A program made the position numbers and the translations under genes. This document shows, one piece after another, positions 16,374-24,350 of a stretch of DNA of 64,000 nt; position 1 is the first letter of the stretch; every line of letters starts with the position of its first letter. Source of the DNA: an uncultured Lachnospiraceae bacterium. GTDB taxonomy: Bacteria; Bacillota; Clostridia; Lachnospirales; Lachnospiraceae. A model generated the notes under the pieces. It did no database searches, was not told the origin of the DNA, and saw only the letters and a list, made by a program, of their open reading frames with translations. The stretch is from the NCBI GenBank assembly GCA_934320895.1, contig CAKRFY010000002.1, positions 117,118-181,117 of the forward strand. Reading direction: 5' to 3'.

Positions 16374-16767
16374 GAGCTGTTCACAGAATGAAGCATTTGC
16401 AAGAACTGTTGTTGCGGCGTATATAACGAGGCTTAATCCTACGCTTGAAGAATTGTCGGATGTAAAGACTGCCGTTTCTGAGGCTGTTACAAATGCTGTT
16501 ATACATGGGTATGAATCGGGGCCGGGAAGAATTTTTATGACATGTGATATACATAATAATGAGGTTGAGATAGAAATAGAAGACTTTGGAGTTGGTATTG
16601 CTGACATTGACAAAGCGATGGAGCCACTTTATACAACAAGACCAGAGTGGGAACGCTCTGGAATGGGATTTGCTTTTATGGAGGCCTTTATGGACGAGAT
16701 GAGAGTCGAGTCTGAGGTTTCAAAAGGGACAAAAGTGTTTATGAAAAAGAAAGTTGGGGCAAAATAG
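16357..16767 (+). CDS. spoIIAB: SpoIIAB, anti-sigma F factor and SpoIIAA kinase
   Basis: A 136-residue GHKL ATPase/serine kinase that holds SigF inactive. Visible motifs: N-box EAVTNAVIHGY near residue 43, G1-box EDFGVGI near residue 78 and G2-box GMGFAFME near residue 103. ATG 16357 has a CAGGAGG site 8 bp upstream and lies inside the end of spoIIAA, a coupled arrangement typical of the operon. Acts in the forespore. Confidence 0.95.
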   Translation: MRIEFESCSQNEAFARTVVAAYITRLNPTLEELSDVKTAVSEAVTNAVIHGYESGPGRIFMTCDIHNNEVEIEIEDFGVGIADIDKAMEPLYTTRPEWERSGMGFAFMEAFMDEMRVESEVSKGTKVFMKKKVGAK

Positions 16768-16768
16768 C

Positions 16769-17503
16769 ATGCAGGATGAAATAAAGTGTTTGCTAAAGAA
16801 AGCCAGGGCAGGTGACAGAGAGGCAAGAAGTGAGATTGTTGAAAAGAACATGGGACTTGTCTGGAATGTTGTACGACGATTTACCGGCAGAGGATACGAG
16901 GCAGATGATATATTTCAGATTGGATGCATAGGATTGATAAAAGCTATTGATAATTTTGACATGAGTTTTAATGTCTGTTTTTCGACTTATGCTGTCCCGA
17001 TGATAATGGGGGAGATCAAGAGATTTTTAAGGGATGATGGAATGATAAAAGTTAGCAGAACACTTAAGGAGAATGCTTGGAAGATAAAACAGGCATCTGA
17101 AAAATTAAGTCATAAATATGGAAGAAATGCAACGATAAGTGAGATTGCTGCAGTAACGGAACTTTCGGAGGAAGATATAGTGCTGGCACTTGATGCGAAT
17201 GTTGAGGTTGACTCGATCTACAAAAATGTGTACAGGGATGATGGAAGAGAGGTAATGCTTGTTGACCAGATCGTTGCAAAGGAAACTATATGTGACAGAG
17301 AAAAGGAGAAAGTGTTAAATCATATTCTTATTGATAATCTTATAAAAAAATTAAAAGGAAGAGAGAAAAAACTTATCGAATACAGATATTTTAAGGAGAT
17401 GACGCAGACACAGATAGCAGATAAACTTGGAATCAGTCAGGTTCAGGTCAGCAGGCTTGAAAAAAAGATTTTAAAACGGATGTATGTAGAATTAAATTCA
17501 TAA
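16769..17503 (+). CDS. sigF: Sporulation sigma factor SigF
   Basis: A 244-residue sigma-70-family factor for early forespore transcription. Region 2 carries EADDIFQIGCIGLIKAID and FSTYAVPMIMGEI; region 3 follows (VSRTLKENAWKI); region 4 ends with the helix-turn-helix TQTQIADKLGISQVQVSRLE. ATG 16769 lies 1 bp after the spoIIAB stop. The order spoIIAA-spoIIAB-sigF is classic. Activity is expected to be controlled by SpoIIAB and the phosphatase SpoIIE, which is not in this window. Confidence 0.95.
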   Translation: MQDEIKCLLKKARAGDREARSEIVEKNMGLVWNVVRRFTGRGYEADDIFQIGCIGLIKAIDNFDMSFNVCFSTYAVPMIMGEIKRFLRDDGMIKVSRTLKENAWKIKQASEKLSHKYGRNATISEIAAVTELSEEDIVLALDANVEVDSIYKNVYRDDGREVMLVDQIVAKETICDREKEKVLNHILIDNLIKKLKGREKKLIEYRYFKEMTQTQIADKLGISQVQVSRLEKKILKRMYVELNS

Positions 17504-17585
17504 TATGAAAGTCTATTTTATGAATAAAGAAAAAATAATAAGCCATACTACTGTTATCACGAAAACAAAATGGAGGTTTGTTGAT

Positions 17586-17708
17586 ATGATGAGAAACAGA
17601 GGATGGCTTATTGCCGTTATTATAGGAATCGCACTTATGACAACTGTTTGCTACTGTACGATACAAAAAAATACACGCACTGAGTATACAAATGGAAGAA
17701 TAATTTAG
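17586..17708 (+). CDS. Small single-pass membrane protein, 40 residues
   Basis: ATG 17586 with a perfect GGAGG at 17572-17576. The product MMRNRGWLIAVIIGIALMTTVCYC... is one membrane helix with a basic N-terminus and a short polar tail. The frame is open back to ATG 17505 directly after the sigF stop, but that start has no ribosome-binding site. It sits between sigF and spoVAA, so it is likely expressed with sporulation genes. I know no standard member of the spoIIA-spoVA operon of this shape. Confidence 0.6.
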   Translation: MMRNRGWLIAVIIGIALMTTVCYCTIQKNTRTEYTNGRII

Positions 17709-17743
17709 TTGAGTGGGAGGATAATGTGAAAAATAAAATTTTT

Positions 17744-17822
17744 CACATCCAAGATTTGTGTCGGCGCACACTTGACATAAACTTGATATGCACAAAAAAT
17801 GTGCGCAGAAATGGGGATTAGT
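17744..17822 (+). repeat. Repeated leader module, copy A (before spoVAA)
   Basis: Holds GATTTGTGTCGGCGCACACT, then TTGACATAAACTTGATATGC, then GCACAAAAAATGTGC and GCAGAAATGGGG, ending at the spoVAA start. It matches 26887-26969 over almost its full length and 21176-21226 in its second half. The module supplies the ribosome-binding site. A hairpin (TGTGAAAAAT / ATTTTTCACA) directly precedes it at about 17725-17747. Confidence 0.8.
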
Positions 17823-18455
17823 ATGAGTCAGGTTGAAAATAAAACAATTTATATAAAAGCCTCACAAAGTAAGCAGGTTTCTAATAAGAGAATAGTGATT
17901 TCTGATGTGCTTGATATTATCTCACTTGACAATGATGCCGTAAAGCGTGTAGGAGATGTAGTTCTTCATACTGTAAAAGGAGACAAGAACGAAAAAGTGA
18001 TTTTTTCAATTACAAAAGTGATAAATCTGATACAGAAGGAGTGTCCTGCATTTAGTATTGTGAACATAGGTGAACCGGACTTTGTGGTAGAGTACAAAAT
18101 GCCTGTGAAACCAAATCCGGCATGGGAGTATACAAAGCTTGCGATAACCTGCATAATAGTATTTTTCGGGGCAGCATTTACTATTATGACATTCAATACA
18201 GATGTAAGTGTCGGAGATGTTTTTGACGACTTTTATAAGATAGTTAAGGGTGTTGACAAAAGTTCGGGAAGTATACTTGAATTATCGTATAGTATAGGTA
18301 TACCGATAGGAATCTTATGCTTTTACAATCATTTTAAAAGCGACAAAGTACATGATGATCCGACACCGGTTCATATAGAAATGCGAAAATATGAGGAAGA
18401 TATGAATAAGGCTATCATAAAAGATGCAGACAGAGAGGAAACAATAAGAAAATAA
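17823..18455 (+). CDS. spoVAA: Stage V sporulation protein AA
   Basis: A 210-residue protein of the SpoVA system, which moves dipicolinic acid into the forespore. The soluble N-terminal part (IYIKASQSKQVSNKRIVISDVLDI, then NEKVIFSITKVINLIQKECP) is followed by two membrane helices at about 105-125 and 160-175, a typical SpoVAA layout. ATG 17823 follows the repeat-derived GGGG site. spoVAB and spoVAC follow, supporting the call. Probably transcribed by a forespore sigma factor, but I could not define the promoter. Confidence 0.9.
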   Translation: MSQVENKTIYIKASQSKQVSNKRIVISDVLDIISLDNDAVKRVGDVVLHTVKGDKNEKVIFSITKVINLIQKECPAFSIVNIGEPDFVVEYKMPVKPNPAWEYTKLAITCIIVFFGAAFTIMTFNTDVSVGDVFDDFYKIVKGVDKSSGSILELSYSIGIPIGILCFYNHFKSDKVHDDPTPVHIEMRKYEEDMNKAIIKDADREETIRK

Positions 18456-18528
18456 ATTTTTTATCGGTGTATCATAATGTGGTGCAGGCAGGGGATTTTT
18501 GATGCCGGTATCAGGAATGGAGAAAAAG

Positions 18529-18957
18529 ATGGATATTATACAGGAAGTGGCACTAGCCATAATAGGCTTTGCAGGTGGAGTTTCTGTTGCGGCGGGGACA
18601 TTTGCACTTATTACTGCACTTGGAATAGTGCCAAGACTTGCAGCAAGAATGGGAGTTGCCGAACATGTGTATAAACTCGAAAGTGCCATAGCGCTTGGCG
18701 GAACTATAGGAAGTCTTTTGTCTGTATATCATTTTCCGATGAGGATAGGAGATGTAGGTATAGTAATATTTGGTATATTTGCAGGAATATTTGTAGGCTG
18801 TCTTTCAATGGCACTTGCAGAGGCAGTAAAAGTATTTCCGGTATTGTGTCAGAGAATAAATCTGACTTACGGGATTTATCTGCTTATAGTAATGATGGCA
18901 GCAGGAAAATGTCTTGGAACATTATATCAGATGTACTTTGAGTGGAATGGAAAGTGA
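18529..18957 (+). CDS. spoVAB: Stage V sporulation protein AB
   Basis: A 142-residue membrane protein with four or five hydrophobic helices (VALAIIGFAGGVSVAAGTFALI at the N-terminus; IVIFGIFAGIFVGCLSMALAEA; TYGIYLLIVMMAAGKCLG), matching SpoVAB in length and motif order. ATG 18529 has GGAG 6 bp upstream and starts at the conserved MDIIQEV; ATG 18502 with GGGG upstream is possible but would add nine residues. Works with SpoVAA and SpoVAC. Confidence 0.9.
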   Translation: MDIIQEVALAIIGFAGGVSVAAGTFALITALGIVPRLAARMGVAEHVYKLESAIALGGTIGSLLSVYHFPMRIGDVGIVIFGIFAGIFVGCLSMALAEAVKVFPVLCQRINLTYGIYLLIVMMAAGKCLGTLYQMYFEWNGK

Positions 18958-18965
18958 GGTTTAAT

Positions 18966-19463
18966 ATGAATGAAAAAAATAGCAATGAGCCAAATATAGG
19001 AGCAGTCTTAAACGAGAAGGATAAAAATAAACAGAAAGAAATGTATAACAAATATGTGGAAAATATGACACCAAAGTCAAACGGATGGCTTAACTGTCTT
19101 AAAGCGTTTCTTGTCGGAGGTGCGATATGCTTACTCGGAGAAATCCTGAATAATGTTTATGCATCATTTGGAAACGATAAAGAAATCTCAGGAATGTATA
19201 CGACAATAACGCTGGTAGGAATAAGTGTAATCCTTACAGGATTTAACCTTTACCAAAAACTCGGTCAGTTTGCAGGAGCTGGAAGTGTCGTGCCGATAAC
19301 AGGATTTGCAAATTCGGTAGTATCACCGGCGATTGAATATCAGGCAGAAGGTGATGTGTTTGGTGTAGGCTGTAAGATATTTACGATATCGGGACCAGTT
19401 ATTCTTTATGGGATATTCAGCAGTTTTTTACTTGGAGTCATATACTGGATAATGAATATGTGA
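18966..19463 (+). CDS. spoVAC: Stage V sporulation protein AC
   Basis: A 165-residue membrane protein; SpoVAC is the mechanosensitive-like channel subunit of the dipicolinate transporter. The N-terminal soluble segment (KEMYNKYVENMTPKSN) is followed by several membrane helices; GAGSVVPITGFANSVVSPAIEYQAEG near residue 113 is a family hallmark. It starts 8 bp after spoVAB with a GTGAGG site. A terminator follows and no spoVAD is seen, although in most relatives spoVAD and spoVAE follow directly. Confidence 0.94.
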   Translation: MNEKNSNEPNIGAVLNEKDKNKQKEMYNKYVENMTPKSNGWLNCLKAFLVGGAICLLGEILNNVYASFGNDKEISGMYTTITLVGISVILTGFNLYQKLGQFAGAGSVVPITGFANSVVSPAIEYQAEGDVFGVGCKIFTISGPVILYGIFSSFLLGVIYWIMNM

Positions 19464-19475
19464 AATTATCTCAAA

Positions 19476-19508
19476 ATAAAAGGGCAAATGTTGATTTTGT
19501 CCTTTTTG
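19476..19508 (+). terminator. Terminator closing the spoVA operon
   Basis: AAAAGGGCAAA pairs with TTTTGTCCTTTT (one G-U pair) and is followed by T-rich DNA. Confidence 0.8.
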
Positions 19509-19667
19509 CTTTTGAAAATTTGTTGTGAAAAGTAAACAAAAGAAAAAATAAAATATGTGAAAAATGCAGATAGAAAAAGCAAATCTGTTATGATACCATA
19601 CGTGCAGGACTTTAGAACTGCATAGGTTTTTAAAGTAATACATTATTATATTTAAGGGGGAGTTTAG

Positions 19668-20468
19668 ATGTGGTCTAGGATTGAACTAAAGACACAAGCA
19701 AAGAATCTTTTAAAACTTAATTATTGGATGTTTGTACTTGGGGGTATCATACTTTCATTTGTTACAGCAGGAAATGTAAGCGGCGTAGGAAGGTCAAATT
19801 TCAATTTTGGAAAAAAGAGTACAGATTTCAATGAAATTGGAAGAAATGTCGGAGATGCTATATCAGGTGGGGATATGTCGTCACATGATCTAAGTGATTG
19901 GACAAATATGATTGCAAAGAATATTACACCGTCATTTGCAGCAGCATTTTCGGCAGTACTGATAGGTGGTATAATTATTGCAGTAATCGTGGGATTGCTC
20001 GGTGTAGCGTTGTCTGCCTTTATTTTTGGGCCTATTGAGGTAGGGGCAAAAAGATTTTTTAACAGAAGTTATGAAGCAAGATGTGATATGAGAGAGATAT
20101 CATATGCATTTAAGAGCAATTATCTGAATATAGTAAAGATAATGTTCTTTAAGGGGTTATTTACATTTTTGTGGACATTGCTTTTCATTGTTCCCGGAAT
20201 AGTAAAGAGATATGAGTATTCGATGGTTCCATATATCCTCAGTGAAAATCCTGATATGGATATGCAGAAAGCATTTGATGAGAGTAGAAGACTTACATAT
20301 GGTCAGAAATGGCAGATGTTTGTACTTGACCTTTCATTTATAGGCTGGGGAATATTAAGTTCACTGACATTCGGTTTACTTGGAATATTTTTTGTATCGC
20401 CATATACATATCTTACAAAGGCAGGTCTTTATCGCCGTTTGAGAGGATATAATGATTATCAGTATTAG
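19668..20468 (+). CDS. DUF975 family membrane protein
   Basis: A 266-residue protein starting MWSRIELKTQAKNLLKLNYW, the DUF975 signature start. Membrane helices lie near residues 20-38, 100-125, 155-175 and 210-245, with PIEVGAKRFFNRS and a long polar loop between. GGGGGAG precedes ATG 19668. DUF975 proteins are multi-pass membrane proteins of unknown role, common in Firmicutes. Monocistronic by context. Confidence 0.88.
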   Translation: MWSRIELKTQAKNLLKLNYWMFVLGGIILSFVTAGNVSGVGRSNFNFGKKSTDFNEIGRNVGDAISGGDMSSHDLSDWTNMIAKNITPSFAAAFSAVLIGGIIIAVIVGLLGVALSAFIFGPIEVGAKRFFNRSYEARCDMREISYAFKSNYLNIVKIMFFKGLFTFLWTLLFIVPGIVKRYEYSMVPYILSENPDMDMQKAFDESRRLTYGQKWQMFVLDLSFIGWGILSSLTFGLLGIFFVSPYTYLTKAGLYRRLRGYNDYQY

Positions 20469-20606
20469 GAATAAATACATATTGGCAGCTTGCAACACAG
20501 TATACAGCCGTAAAGGGGGATGCTCCTCTCTTTGCGGTATCTGTCTGCATTAACTTTGTTTATAAAACCGCATATCAAAATCTTGATAAAAAATATGAAA
20601 AAAATG

Positions 20607-20635
20607 TTGACAAAACAAAACTCATATGCTATTAT
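20607..20635 (+). promoter_or_regulatory. tRNA-Trp promoter
   Basis: TTGACA at 20607-20612, a 17-bp spacer and TATTAT at 20630-20635. The tRNA begins about 30 bp further on. Confidence 0.8.
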
Positions 20636-20666
20636 TAAATAGTCGCGTGTGAGCGAACATCTATAT

Positions 20667-20737
20667 AGGGGTGTAGTTCATCGGTAGAATAAGAGTCTCC
20701 AAAACTCCAGAGGAGGGTTCGATTCCTTCCACCCCTG
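20667..20737 (+). tRNA. tRNA-Trp (anticodon CCA)
   Basis: The acceptor stem AGGGGTG pairs with CACCCCT. The anticodon loop CTCCAAA within GAGTCTCCAAAACTC gives CCA, read as tryptophan. The TPsiC arm contains GGTTCGATTCC. Discriminator base G; no encoded CCA end. It stands alone between its own promoter and terminator. Confidence 0.95.
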
Positions 20738-20742
20738 TTATT

Positions 20743-20775
20743 AAAAAGTCTATCCAATATGGGATAGACTTTTTT
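20743..20775 (+). terminator. Terminator after tRNA-Trp
   Basis: AAAAGTCTATCC pairs with GGGATAGACTTTT, followed by T residues. Confidence 0.88.
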
Positions 20776-20846
20776 CGTATGTGAATTTATATATGTTTAT
20801 AATTGATAAAGGTATATATTTGTTTTTAGAAAGCGAGGCAGAGGAA

Positions 20847-21179
20847 ATGAATACAAGGCAATCTTTTTATGATGTCAGTTCTTTTTACAATAAAAAGGCA
20901 GTATTGAAATGTAGTTTTAAAGGGATGAGATACCAGGTTCAGGGTGTTTCAAAAGAAGACGATGAGAAAGTTTTACAGGCTGATGTGTGGCCAGAGCCTT
21001 TTTGTTATGAAAAGACACCGCTTGACTTTCATACGATAAAGGAATTTGAGTATAGCGAAAAAGGACTTGATCGCGCTTATGAATGGATATGCAGTCAGTA
21101 TGATTCAAGGAAAGAAGAATGGGATTTTGCACTTAAAAACCCACTTGATAAAGCGAGACAGATGGGAATTATGGATTGA
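20847..21179 (+). CDS. Hypothetical protein, 110 residues
   Basis: A soluble acidic protein from ATG 20847 (GAGG 8 bp upstream); the frame is open further upstream, but only the MNTRQSFYDVSSFY start has a plausible site. It contains beta-type segments (AVLKCSFKGMRYQVQGV) and WPEPFCYEKTP, then a helical C-terminus with DKARQMGIMD. Its stop codon TGA overlaps the start of the repeated leader module at 21176. No family recognised. Confidence 0.65.
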   Translation: MNTRQSFYDVSSFYNKKAVLKCSFKGMRYQVQGVSKEDDEKVLQADVWPEPFCYEKTPLDFHTIKEFEYSEKGLDRAYEWICSQYDSRKEEWDFALKNPLDKARQMGIMD

Positions 21180-21226
21180 CACAAACTTGATATGCACAAA
21201 AAACGTGTGCAGAAATGAGGGATTTT
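21176..21226 (+). repeat. Repeated leader module, copy C
   Basis: TTGACACAAACTTGATATGC, then GCACAAAAAACGTGTGC and AGAAATGAGG, ending at ATG 21227. It matches the second half of 26887-26969 almost base for base. Its first bases supply the stop of the upstream gene and its last bases the ribosome-binding site of the next. Confidence 0.8.
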
Positions 21227-21460
21227 ATGGATTATAAAAAATATCTTATAGAAGGTTTTTGCCCGGTTGATAAATATCATTGTCTTATGCCAGTAGAGTA
21301 TGAGAGTGATGAGGAGGATGGAGTTATTGTCGGATATCACAAAAAGAGAATGGTGTGCAGGCATGCTTTAGCCGGTAAGTGTGAAGAAGAGGATAAATGT
21401 AAATTTTTTGAAGATGCACCTGAGACACTTGATAAAGATGAAAAGTGGTATGAGCAGTGA
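21227..21460 (+). CDS. Small cysteine-rich protein, 77 residues
   Basis: A soluble acidic protein with six cysteines in clusters: FCPVDKYHC near residues 11-19, and VCRHALAGKC plus DKCKFF near residues 43-59. The spacing suggests one or two metal sites. The start ATG 21227 uses the repeat-derived GAAATGAGGG site. It lies upstream of the radical SAM gene with a 67-bp gap. Family not recognised; a zinc- or iron-binding small protein is a guess. Confidence 0.65.
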   Translation: MDYKKYLIEGFCPVDKYHCLMPVEYESDEEDGVIVGYHKKRMVCRHALAGKCEEEDKCKFFEDAPETLDKDEKWYEQ

Positions 21461-21527
21461 CTTAGTTAGATGTTTATAAAACGATTTTAAAAACAACTAT
21501 AATAGCATAGAATAAGAGGATGGAAAT

Positions 21528-23321
21528 ATGATTTTACTTGTTGGTATAAATGCAAAATACATTCATTCAAATCTTGGAATATATTGTATTCATGCATATG
21601 CAAGAAAACACGGCATAAATGAACAAGATTTTCAGATAAAAGAGTATACTATAAATCAGGATGTGGATTTTATTCTGGGAGATATATATCTTAAGAAACC
21701 TGAGATGATAGGATTTTCATGTTATATATGGAATATCGATTTTGTAACTGAGATTACAAAAGAACTTAAGAAAATCATGCCCGATGTACCCGTGTGGCTT
21801 GGTGGTCCCGAGGTTTCATATGACAGTGATATGCAGCTTAAAAAATATCATTGGGTTGATGGTATCATAGCAGGGGAAGGTGAGATTACATTTTATGAAA
21901 TGATAAATCATTATTTGTCCGGCAGCAATGATGGCAGTTTCGATAAAACTAATATATCTTTGGCGGATATAAAGGGAATTGTTTACCGTGATGGAAAGAA
22001 CAATATTGTTTCAAATGCTGCAAGACCGAGAATGTGTATGGATGATATACCATTTCCATATACAGAGGATGCGGGATTTAATATTGAGTCACTTAAAAAT
22101 AGGATAATATATTATGAGACAAGTAGAGGATGTCCTTACGGATGCAGTTATTGTCTGTCGTCGGTTGACAAAAAAGTCAGATTTAGAAAATGGGAACTGG
22201 TCGAAAAAGAACTTAAGTTTTTCCTCGATATGAAAGTGCCACAGGTAAAGTTTGTTGACAGGACATTTAATTGCGATCATGAGCACACAATGAAGATATG
22301 GAAATATATAAATGAAAATGATAATGGTGTTACAAATTTTCATTTTGAACTTTCAGCTGAACTTCTGACGGATGAGGAGATAGATTATGTAAGTAATTTA
22401 AGACCTGGACTTGTTCAGTTTGAGATTGGAGTTCAGACGGCAAATAGTGAAACACTTAAAGCGATACACAGAAATCCTGATCTTACAGTATTAAAGCAAA
22501 AAGTATCAAAAATAAGAGAAAAAAGAAATATTCATCAGCATCTCGATCTTATAGTAGGACTTCCATATGAGGATTACGAGTCTTTTAGAAATTCATACAA
22601 TACTGTTTATCAAATGAAACCGGATCAGCTTCAGCTTGGTTTTTTAAAGGTTTTGAAGGGGTCTCCTATATATTATGACAGGGAAGAGTTTGGAATAGTA
22701 TATCAGGATAGAGCACCATATGAAGTGCTTTTTACAAAGTGGGTATCATATGATGATGTTTTAAAATTAAAGCGTGTTGAAGATATGACGGAGCGTTATT
22801 ATAACAGTTTACAGTTTGAGGCATCACTTCCGTTTATGATATCATTTTTTGATACACCATTTGATTTTTTTATGAGCCTCGGAAATTATTACCATGAGAT
22901 GAAATATGAAGGAATACATCAATCAAGACTTCAAAATTATGAGATACTTCTTGAATTTGCAGTTGAAAAATGTGGTATTGATGATGAAAAGCGTGTTATA
23001 CTTGAACAGTTTATCATATATGATCTGTATGCAAGAGAAAATCTTAAGAATAGGCCAAAGTTTATAAAATGGCAGTCTGAGATACAAAAAGATGAGGTGA
23101 GAGAATTTTACCAAAAAGAGGAACAAAGTCACAGATACCTTTTGGGATATGATGGAAATGACTGGAAACAGCTTCATAGGATGACACATTTGCAGCAGTT
23201 TGAGATAAATATATTAAAATATATAGAGACAGGAATTATTGAAAATAAAAAAAGCAGACTTTTGTTTGATTATAAAAACAGAAGTCCACTTGATTATCAG
23301 GCAGGTATTTATTTGGTTTAG
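21528..23321 (+). CDS. B12-binding radical SAM protein with DUF4080
   Basis: A 597-residue protein with an N-terminal B12-binding (Rossmann) domain (residues 1-140, with VWLGGPEVSYD and GIIAGEGE), a radical SAM core with the cluster motif RGCPYGCSYC near residue 205, and a C-terminal DUF4080 extension. The cysteines CxxxCxxC bind a [4Fe-4S] cluster. Substrate unknown; B12-radical SAM enzymes often methylate or rearrange. ATG 21528 is preceded by GAGGATG. Convergent with, and overlapping by 4 bp, the TPR gene on the other strand. Confidence 0.9.
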   Translation: MILLVGINAKYIHSNLGIYCIHAYARKHGINEQDFQIKEYTINQDVDFILGDIYLKKPEMIGFSCYIWNIDFVTEITKELKKIMPDVPVWLGGPEVSYDSDMQLKKYHWVDGIIAGEGEITFYEMINHYLSGSNDGSFDKTNISLADIKGIVYRDGKNNIVSNAARPRMCMDDIPFPYTEDAGFNIESLKNRIIYYETSRGCPYGCSYCLSSVDKKVRFRKWELVEKELKFFLDMKVPQVKFVDRTFNCDHEHTMKIWKYINENDNGVTNFHFELSAELLTDEEIDYVSNLRPGLVQFEIGVQTANSETLKAIHRNPDLTVLKQKVSKIREKRNIHQHLDLIVGLPYEDYESFRNSYNTVYQMKPDQLQLGFLKVLKGSPIYYDREEFGIVYQDRAPYEVLFTKWVSYDDVLKLKRVEDMTERYYNSLQFEASLPFMISFFDTPFDFFMSLGNYYHEMKYEGIHQSRLQNYEILLEFAVEKCGIDDEKRVILEQFIIYDLYARENLKNRPKFIKWQSEIQKDEVREFYQKEEQSHRYLLGYDGNDWKQLHRMTHLQQFEINILKYIETGIIENKKSRLLFDYKNRSPLDYQAGIYLV

Positions 23322-23929
23322 TAATTCTGGAGCATATGTACAAGTTTTTCGGCTATGGAGTCTTTAAGATAGGCATCAGATGACTGTATTTTGTTGATGA
23401 GCTGCTGTACCTTGTCAATATCATTGTTTTTAAGATATATTTTTGCAAGACCGGTATAGCAGCCTGATATATCACAGTTAAGTGTATTTACTGCATATTC
23501 AAATATTTGTTTTGCTTCGTTTGTAAAACCGCGCTCAAGAAGATATGTACCCCATTTATTTAACAGGCTTAAAAACTTCAGATAGTTCTGGTCATAAACT
23601 GACAGGATTTCAAAATTTCCACGGCCATATGCCAGTTTTATATCAGTGTTTGTCATTCCTGAGAGATTTATCATTTTTTTGGATAGTACAGTGTTTATAT
23701 CCTGCTGTATCTGAAGAAGTTCGGCATCATTTGTCTGTTCGTTAAATGGCAGCAGGGATTTATCCACAGATATATAATCAAGTGCTGAGATATCTTTGTT
23801 TCTGGAGAAGTCTGCCTCGTGTTCACGCCGCCAGAAATCTTTGTTTTGTGTTTCGGCACTGTCCTGTTGTTTTAGCTTGACGCGAAGCCACAATAAGAAT
23901 ACAATAAAGCATATAAAAAATACAGGCAT
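23318..23929 (-). CDS. Membrane-anchored TPR-like protein
   Basis: A 203-residue protein with an N-terminal membrane helix (PVFFICFIVFLLWLRV) and a soluble region. The C-terminal half has TPR-like helix pairs (YLLERGFTNEAKQIFEYAVN, CYTGLAKIYLKNNDIDKVQQL). The start is ATG 23929 with a GAAAGG site. It ends inside the stop of the converging radical SAM gene. It probably organises a membrane complex; partner unknown. Confidence 0.8.
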   Translation of the reverse strand: MPVFFICFIVFLLWLRVKLKQQDSAETQNKDFWRREHEADFSRNKDISALDYISVDKSLLPFNEQTNDAELLQIQQDINTVLSKKMINLSGMTNTDIKLAYGRGNFEILSVYDQNYLKFLSLLNKWGTYLLERGFTNEAKQIFEYAVNTLNCDISGCYTGLAKIYLKNNDIDKVQQLINKIQSSDAYLKDSIAEKLVHMLQNY

Positions 23930-23994
23930 TGTTTTTTCCTTTCAATATGGTAGTGATATTGCATTGTCTGAATAAAATCGGAGGTTATATTATA

Positions 23995-24099
23995 GTGAAC
24001 TTTTTTAACAGAAAAAATCAGCAAAAGATTGCGGCAGTTATATGTGTAATTCTGGTTATAGCAATGGTTCTGCCAATTGTACTCCAATATTTACAGTAA
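23995..24099 (+). CDS. Small membrane protein, 34 residues
   Basis: GTG 23995 with GGAGG at 23980-23984. The product, MNFFNRKNQQKIAAVICV... ending LPIVLQYLQ, is a basic start followed by one membrane helix. It is divergent from the TPR gene (65 bp between starts). I recall similar tiny membrane proteins in Lachnospiraceae but cannot name the family. Confidence 0.55.
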   Translation: MNFFNRKNQQKIAAVICVILVIAMVLPIVLQYLQ

Positions 24100-24350
24100 T
24101 TGCAAAATACTATGTATGAAATACTATGTATATGATATATTTTATAGGTATGTAAAAGAGCCAAAGAGTCGGAAAGTGCTAATGAGAATTTTATTTATTT
24201 CTCTGTGCGGATGCTTTGACTCTTTAATCTTATATACATGTTTTTGCTATTTGTCAAAATATGACAAAACACATATATTAAGAATACTCAATAAGAAAAT
24301 AAATGTCAATCGATAGTAAAGTGAAAAATGAAAAGGTAAGTGGGAATATT

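Noticed and set aside
17505..17585. Longer start for the small membrane gene, directly after the sigF stop
   Set aside because: ATG 17505 has no ribosome-binding site, while ATG 17586 has a perfect one.
20500..20545. Imperfect hairpin CCGTAAAGGGGGA / TCCTCTCTTTGCGG after the DUF975 gene
   Set aside because: Several mismatches and no T-run after it; not convincing as a terminator.
24163..24225. AAAGAGTC and GACTCTTT as terminator arms before the VanW gene
   Set aside because: The 8-bp arms are separated by nearly 50 bases and the tail is weak.
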